This document shows positions 32,955 through 35,186 of a stretch of DNA of 35,186 bases, in pieces. A program made the position numbers and the translations under genes. Position 1 is the stretch's first letter. Every line of letters starts with the position of its first letter. Location of the stretch: positions 1-35,186 of the forward strand of contig JAJYOI010000031.1 of assembly GCA_021796275.1 (NCBI GenBank), in the 5' to 3' direction. The stretch is from Bacteroidota bacterium (GTDB taxonomy: Bacteria; Bacteroidota; Ignavibacteria; UBA10030; UBA8401). Under the pieces are notes generated by a model. It did no database searches. It was not told the DNA's origin and worked only from the letters and a program-made list of their open reading frames with translations.

Positions 32955-32982
32955 AAATTACAAAAATAAGGCTGAAAGTCAA
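32955..32982 (-). promoter_or_regulatory. Promoter of the PorV-like/lipoprotein operon
   Basis: On the minus strand TTGACT (32982-32977) and TAATTT (32960-32955) are 16 bases apart; TATTTTTG just upstream of the -10 also resembles the Bacteroidota -7 box. Transcription from here gives a leader of about 140 bases including both hairpins. Confidence 0.55.
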
Positions 32983-33009
32983 ATAAAAAATGGAACCGTG
33001 AAATGCCGG

Positions 33010-33777
33010 TTATAAATTTCCTGAACCGAGCGTCAGTTGATAGGCAAGATATGCTTGAACGCCGCCGGCATTATTCAGCGCACTTCCCGCAGAAAGCAAA
33101 AGATGCTGCGTCTCGCTGAAATCAATCATCGCGCCGATATTGAACCGCGTTTCTGAATTCGCGCCTTCTTCCTGCGGAGAATTGTGAAACACTTCAACAC
33201 CAACGGCAATATTGTCGCGTATCTGATTTTGTATTTCCCAGCCGACAAAAGTCCAATTGCGATTTCCGGTTCCGGGGTTAAGCCAATAACCAATTCCGCC
33301 GTACGTCAACCACGAGCCGATACTTTTTTGAATCCATAACGGAAGAAATGTCTGCACACGACCGCCGCCAAGTCCGCGCGATTCACTCCCCGTCGGCAAT
33401 TCAATAAGAGGAAACGAGCCGATCTGCGGAACGTCATTAGTTTCATCAATAAAACGATACTTCGCCCCGATCTCCGTGTCGCCGAAACCGTACTGGTGCG
33501 CGCTATGCGATGGGAAAGCATAAGCAAGCGGAAGAATAATGTGCAGTTGAAGATTTTTGACGGCACCATAATTCACTTCGAAGTGAGGAAGCGTTCCAGC
33601 CCAACCGCCGGCATCGTGCGCAGATTGCGACGCGAAATAGAATTCCCAATGATGAAACTCCACCGGCTCCGGGTCATCGGTGATGAACGGCGGACCCGCG
33701 GTTGCGGTTTCATTTGCGACGAAGAAAAATGCGATGGCAACAAAAAAAATAATTCTTCTACGAATTGATTTCGTCAT
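33010..33777 (-). CDS. Outer-membrane protein of the MetA-pathway/phenol-degradation family (PF13557-like)
   Basis: A 255-residue exported barrel-like protein. The signal peptide is about 1-27. The mature start G-P-P-F-I-T-D-D-P-E-P-V-E-F-H-H-W-E-F-Y is the hallmark of this family. Y-G-F-G-D-T-E-I-G-A-K-Y-R-F at about 97-110 and repeated short strands follow, ending in an aromatic-capped strand A-Y-L-A-Y-Q-L-T-L. The family name derives from a phenol operon; a transport role is presumed and the substrate is unknown. Its start overlaps the sirtuin gene's end by 20 bases, so they are translated as one unit. A downstream gap of 202 bases leads to the PorV-like operon. Confidence 0.82.
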   Translation of the reverse strand: MTKSIRRRIIFFVAIAFFFVANETATAGPPFITDDPEPVEFHHWEFYFASQSAHDAGGWAGTLPHFEVNYGAVKNLQLHIILPLAYAFPSHSAHQYGFGDTEIGAKYRFIDETNDVPQIGSFPLIELPTGSESRGLGGGRVQTFLPLWIQKSIGSWLTYGGIGYWLNPGTGNRNWTFVGWEIQNQIRDNIAVGVEVFHNSPQEEGANSETRFNIGAMIDFSETQHLLLSAGSALNNAGGVQAYLAYQLTLGSGNL

Positions 33778-34528
33778 TCAATTCAGCAGTAATTTTTTCA
33801 CGTTCTATCAAACGTTTCACCAGAAGCGGGACATGATGTGACGCCGTTCCTTCCAGCACCTCAAAACCGTTAAGCACATCGTACGCCGGTCGCGGGTCTA
33901 CAAAATATTTTTCAGGCGTTGCACGAAAAAGCGGAAGCAATCCCGCCGCCGGGTACACTTGTGCCGAAGTTCCAACACCAATGAAAATTTCCGCTTTAGA
34001 CATCAGCGTTTGCAAATAATCATGGCGCATATCAACCGCCTCGCCGAACCAGACGACATCAGGACGAAGCTGGCTGCCGCATTTCGGACACAAGTTGCCT
34101 GGCTTTGTGGGTGAAGAAATCTGCGCGCGGTAGTCGCAGCTAAATTCGGCATCGTCATCGGCAAATATTGAAAAATGATGTTCGCATTTTTGAAAATCAA
34201 TCCGTCCGTGAAGATGCCACACATTTTTCGCGCCGGCACGTTCCAGCAGTGTATCAATATTCTGCGTAATGTTCACGACATCAAAATCATCTTGCAGCGA
34301 CGCAATGGCAGCGTGCGCCGGATTCAGTGTACATGCCGTTGCCTTCGCAAAGCGCTCGGCATAGAAATCAAGAACTAAATTTTTATTCCTTTGCCATCCT
34401 TCCGGCGATGCAACATCTTCAATGCGGTGCCGCTCCCACAATCCGCCGGAATCGCGAAATGTTGAAATGCCGCTCTCCGCCGATAGTCCGGCGCCGCTGA
34501 AAATAATTATTGCCTTCTTTGATTTCAT
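33758..34528 (-). CDS. NAD-dependent protein deacylase, class III sirtuin
   Basis: A 256-residue cytoplasmic sirtuin that removes acyl groups from lysines using NAD. The NAD loop G-A-G-L-S-A-E-S-G-I-S-T-F-R lies at 12-25. T-Q-N-I-D is at 88-92, and the catalytic H107 is in H-L-H-G-R-I. Four zinc cysteines, C115, C131, C147 and C150, are present; the wide C115-C131 spacing replaces the usual C-x-x-C. Y56 and R59 in F-Y-A-E-R are the class III (SIRT5/CobB-like) residues that bind succinyl or malonyl carboxylates. It starts 15 bases after sucA stops, and its end overlaps the outer-membrane gene. A role against succinyl-lysine made from succinyl-CoA is inferred. Confidence 0.93.
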   Translation of the reverse strand: MKSKKAIIIFSGAGLSAESGISTFRDSGGLWERHRIEDVASPEGWQRNKNLVLDFYAERFAKATACTLNPAHAAIASLQDDFDVVNITQNIDTLLERAGAKNVWHLHGRIDFQKCEHHFSIFADDDAEFSCDYRAQISSPTKPGNLCPKCGSQLRPDVVWFGEAVDMRHDYLQTLMSKAEIFIGVGTSAQVYPAAGLLPLFRATPEKYFVDPRPAYDVLNGFEVLEGTASHHVPLLVKRLIEREKITAELNDEINS

Positions 34529-34543
34529 TGTGAAGGACTCAAC

Positions 34544-35186
34544 TTAACGCTTAAAAGCTTCAGTCAGCAATTGTTCCTGCTCTTCATTATGCCGTTTCAG
34601 CGAACCGGTTGCTGTTGAAGCGCTTGCCGGACGGCCTGCATACCGAAGTGTTTGTGCCGGCAAGATAAGTACACGCAAACGAGGCTCGAGATAATTCCAC
34701 GCTCCCATGTTTTGCGGCTCTTCCTGCACCCAGACAACGTCTCGGGCTGAAGAATATTTCTGAAAAATTTCTTTCAATTGCAATTCCGGATACGGGTAAA
34801 GCTGCTCAATCCGAACAATCACAGCATCGCTGATCTTTATCGTTTCCCGAAATTGCACCGCATCATAATAGACTTTTCCGCTGCACAAAATTATTTTCTC
34901 CACCGAGGAATTCATCGTTTCTTTTTTATGCCCAAAGAGATTTTCATCAATCACTTCGCGGAATCTCCCTTCAGAAAATTCCTTTGCCGAAGACACCGCC
35001 ATCGGATGGCGCAACAAACTTTTCGGCGTCATCAGCACCAGCGGTTTTCGTTTGCTGTCGTGCATTTGACGACGCAGCACATGAAAATATTGTGCCGGTG
35101 TTGAGACGTTGCACACCTGAAGATTATCTTCTGCGCACAACTGCAAGAAACGCTCGAGCCGCGCGCTCGAATGTTCCGGTCCCTGC
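34544..35186 (-). CDS. sucA: 2-oxoglutarate dehydrogenase E1 component, C-terminal part (partial)
   Basis: The last 213 or so residues of the thiamine-diphosphate E1 subunit, which decarboxylates 2-oxoglutarate and succinylates the E2 lipoyl domain. The gene continues past the right edge; the frame is open to 35186 and reads G-P-E-H-S-S-A-R-L-E-R-F-L-Q at the boundary, a signature of this family. Further motifs are S-T-P-A-Q-Y-F-H-V-L-R-R-Q, K-P-L-V-L-M-T-P-K-S-L-L-R-H, V-W-V-Q-E-E-P-Q-N-M-G-A-W and the C-terminal Y-A-G-R-P-A-S-A-S-T-A-T-G. A TTG within the frame at 35146 is not a start. It heads an operon with the sirtuin and an outer-membrane protein. Confidence 0.95.
   Translation of the reverse strand, partial: QGPEHSSARLERFLQLCAEDNLQVCNVSTPAQYFHVLRRQMHDSKRKPLVLMTPKSLLRHPMAVSSAKEFSEGRFREVIDENLFGHKKETMNSSVEKIILCSGKVYYDAVQFRETIKISDAVIVRIEQLYPYPELQLKEIFQKYSSARDVVWVQEEPQNMGAWNYLEPRLRVLILPAQTLRYAGRPASASTATGSLKRHNEEQEQLLTEAFKR

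Noticed and set aside
34544-35146. TTG at 35146 as the start of a short independent gene
   Set aside because: The frame continues upstream to the window edge with typical 2-oxoglutarate dehydrogenase E1 residues.

Overview
The window reads as one contiguous piece of a bacterial chromosome of moderate GC from the Bacteroidota/Chlorobiota/Ignavibacteriota part of the FCB group. The basis is family content. It has a PorV/PorQ-type outer-membrane protein, a DUF3078-type barrel, a Bacteroidota-type geranylgeranylglyceryl phosphate synthase, a diheme type-B succinate dehydrogenase, a CHASE2 cyclase beside a FecR-domain protein, and many exported proteins. Ignavibacteria-like is my best guess; species cannot be read from the sequence. 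No rRNA, tRNA, CRISPR array or phage block was seen.

Layout. Positions 1-7378 (+) carry clpS, a RelE-type toxin-antitoxin pair wedged tightly between clpS and alaS, alaS, a GGGP synthase, a DUF3078 barrel, gmhA and an Eis-like acetyltransferase. Positions 7495-12378 form a signalling island. A receiver-histidine kinase (+) converges on a minus-strand operon of a large heme-c hybrid kinase and a single-receiver response regulator; none of the three has a DNA-binding output domain. Positions 12379-12924 hold no convincing gene but contain an orphan terminator, nested palindromes and a good promoter for the next operon. That operon is ybaB-recR, two small NTF2-like lipoproteins, pheA and ftsX. 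Next comes sdhCAB, interrupted between sdhA and sdhB by a complete IS200/IS605-like element whose right end is followed by a perfect extended -10 promoter. Then come dxr and rseP, separated by a 314-base region with a long inverted repeat.

Positions 24002-31069 are the most novel part. Four consecutive genes encode a secreted protein, a secreted FecR-domain protein, an outer-membrane barrel and a CHASE2-adenylate cyclase-TPR protein. The FecR protein and the barrel share a domain of about 95 residues that I do not recognise. I infer an envelope-sensing module feeding cAMP signalling.

Positions 31113-35186 are all minus strand, in two groups. The first is a PorV-like protein plus lipoprotein, preceded by a structured leader with an apparent transcription attenuator. 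The second is sucA (2-oxoglutarate dehydrogenase E1, cut by the window end), a class III sirtuin and an outer-membrane protein.

Short palindromes recur across the window: a GTCCGCC/GGCGGAC element lies inside two coding regions, and a GCCATGGCG element lies in two intergenic regions. They indicate small dispersed repeat families that in two cases contribute protein sequence.
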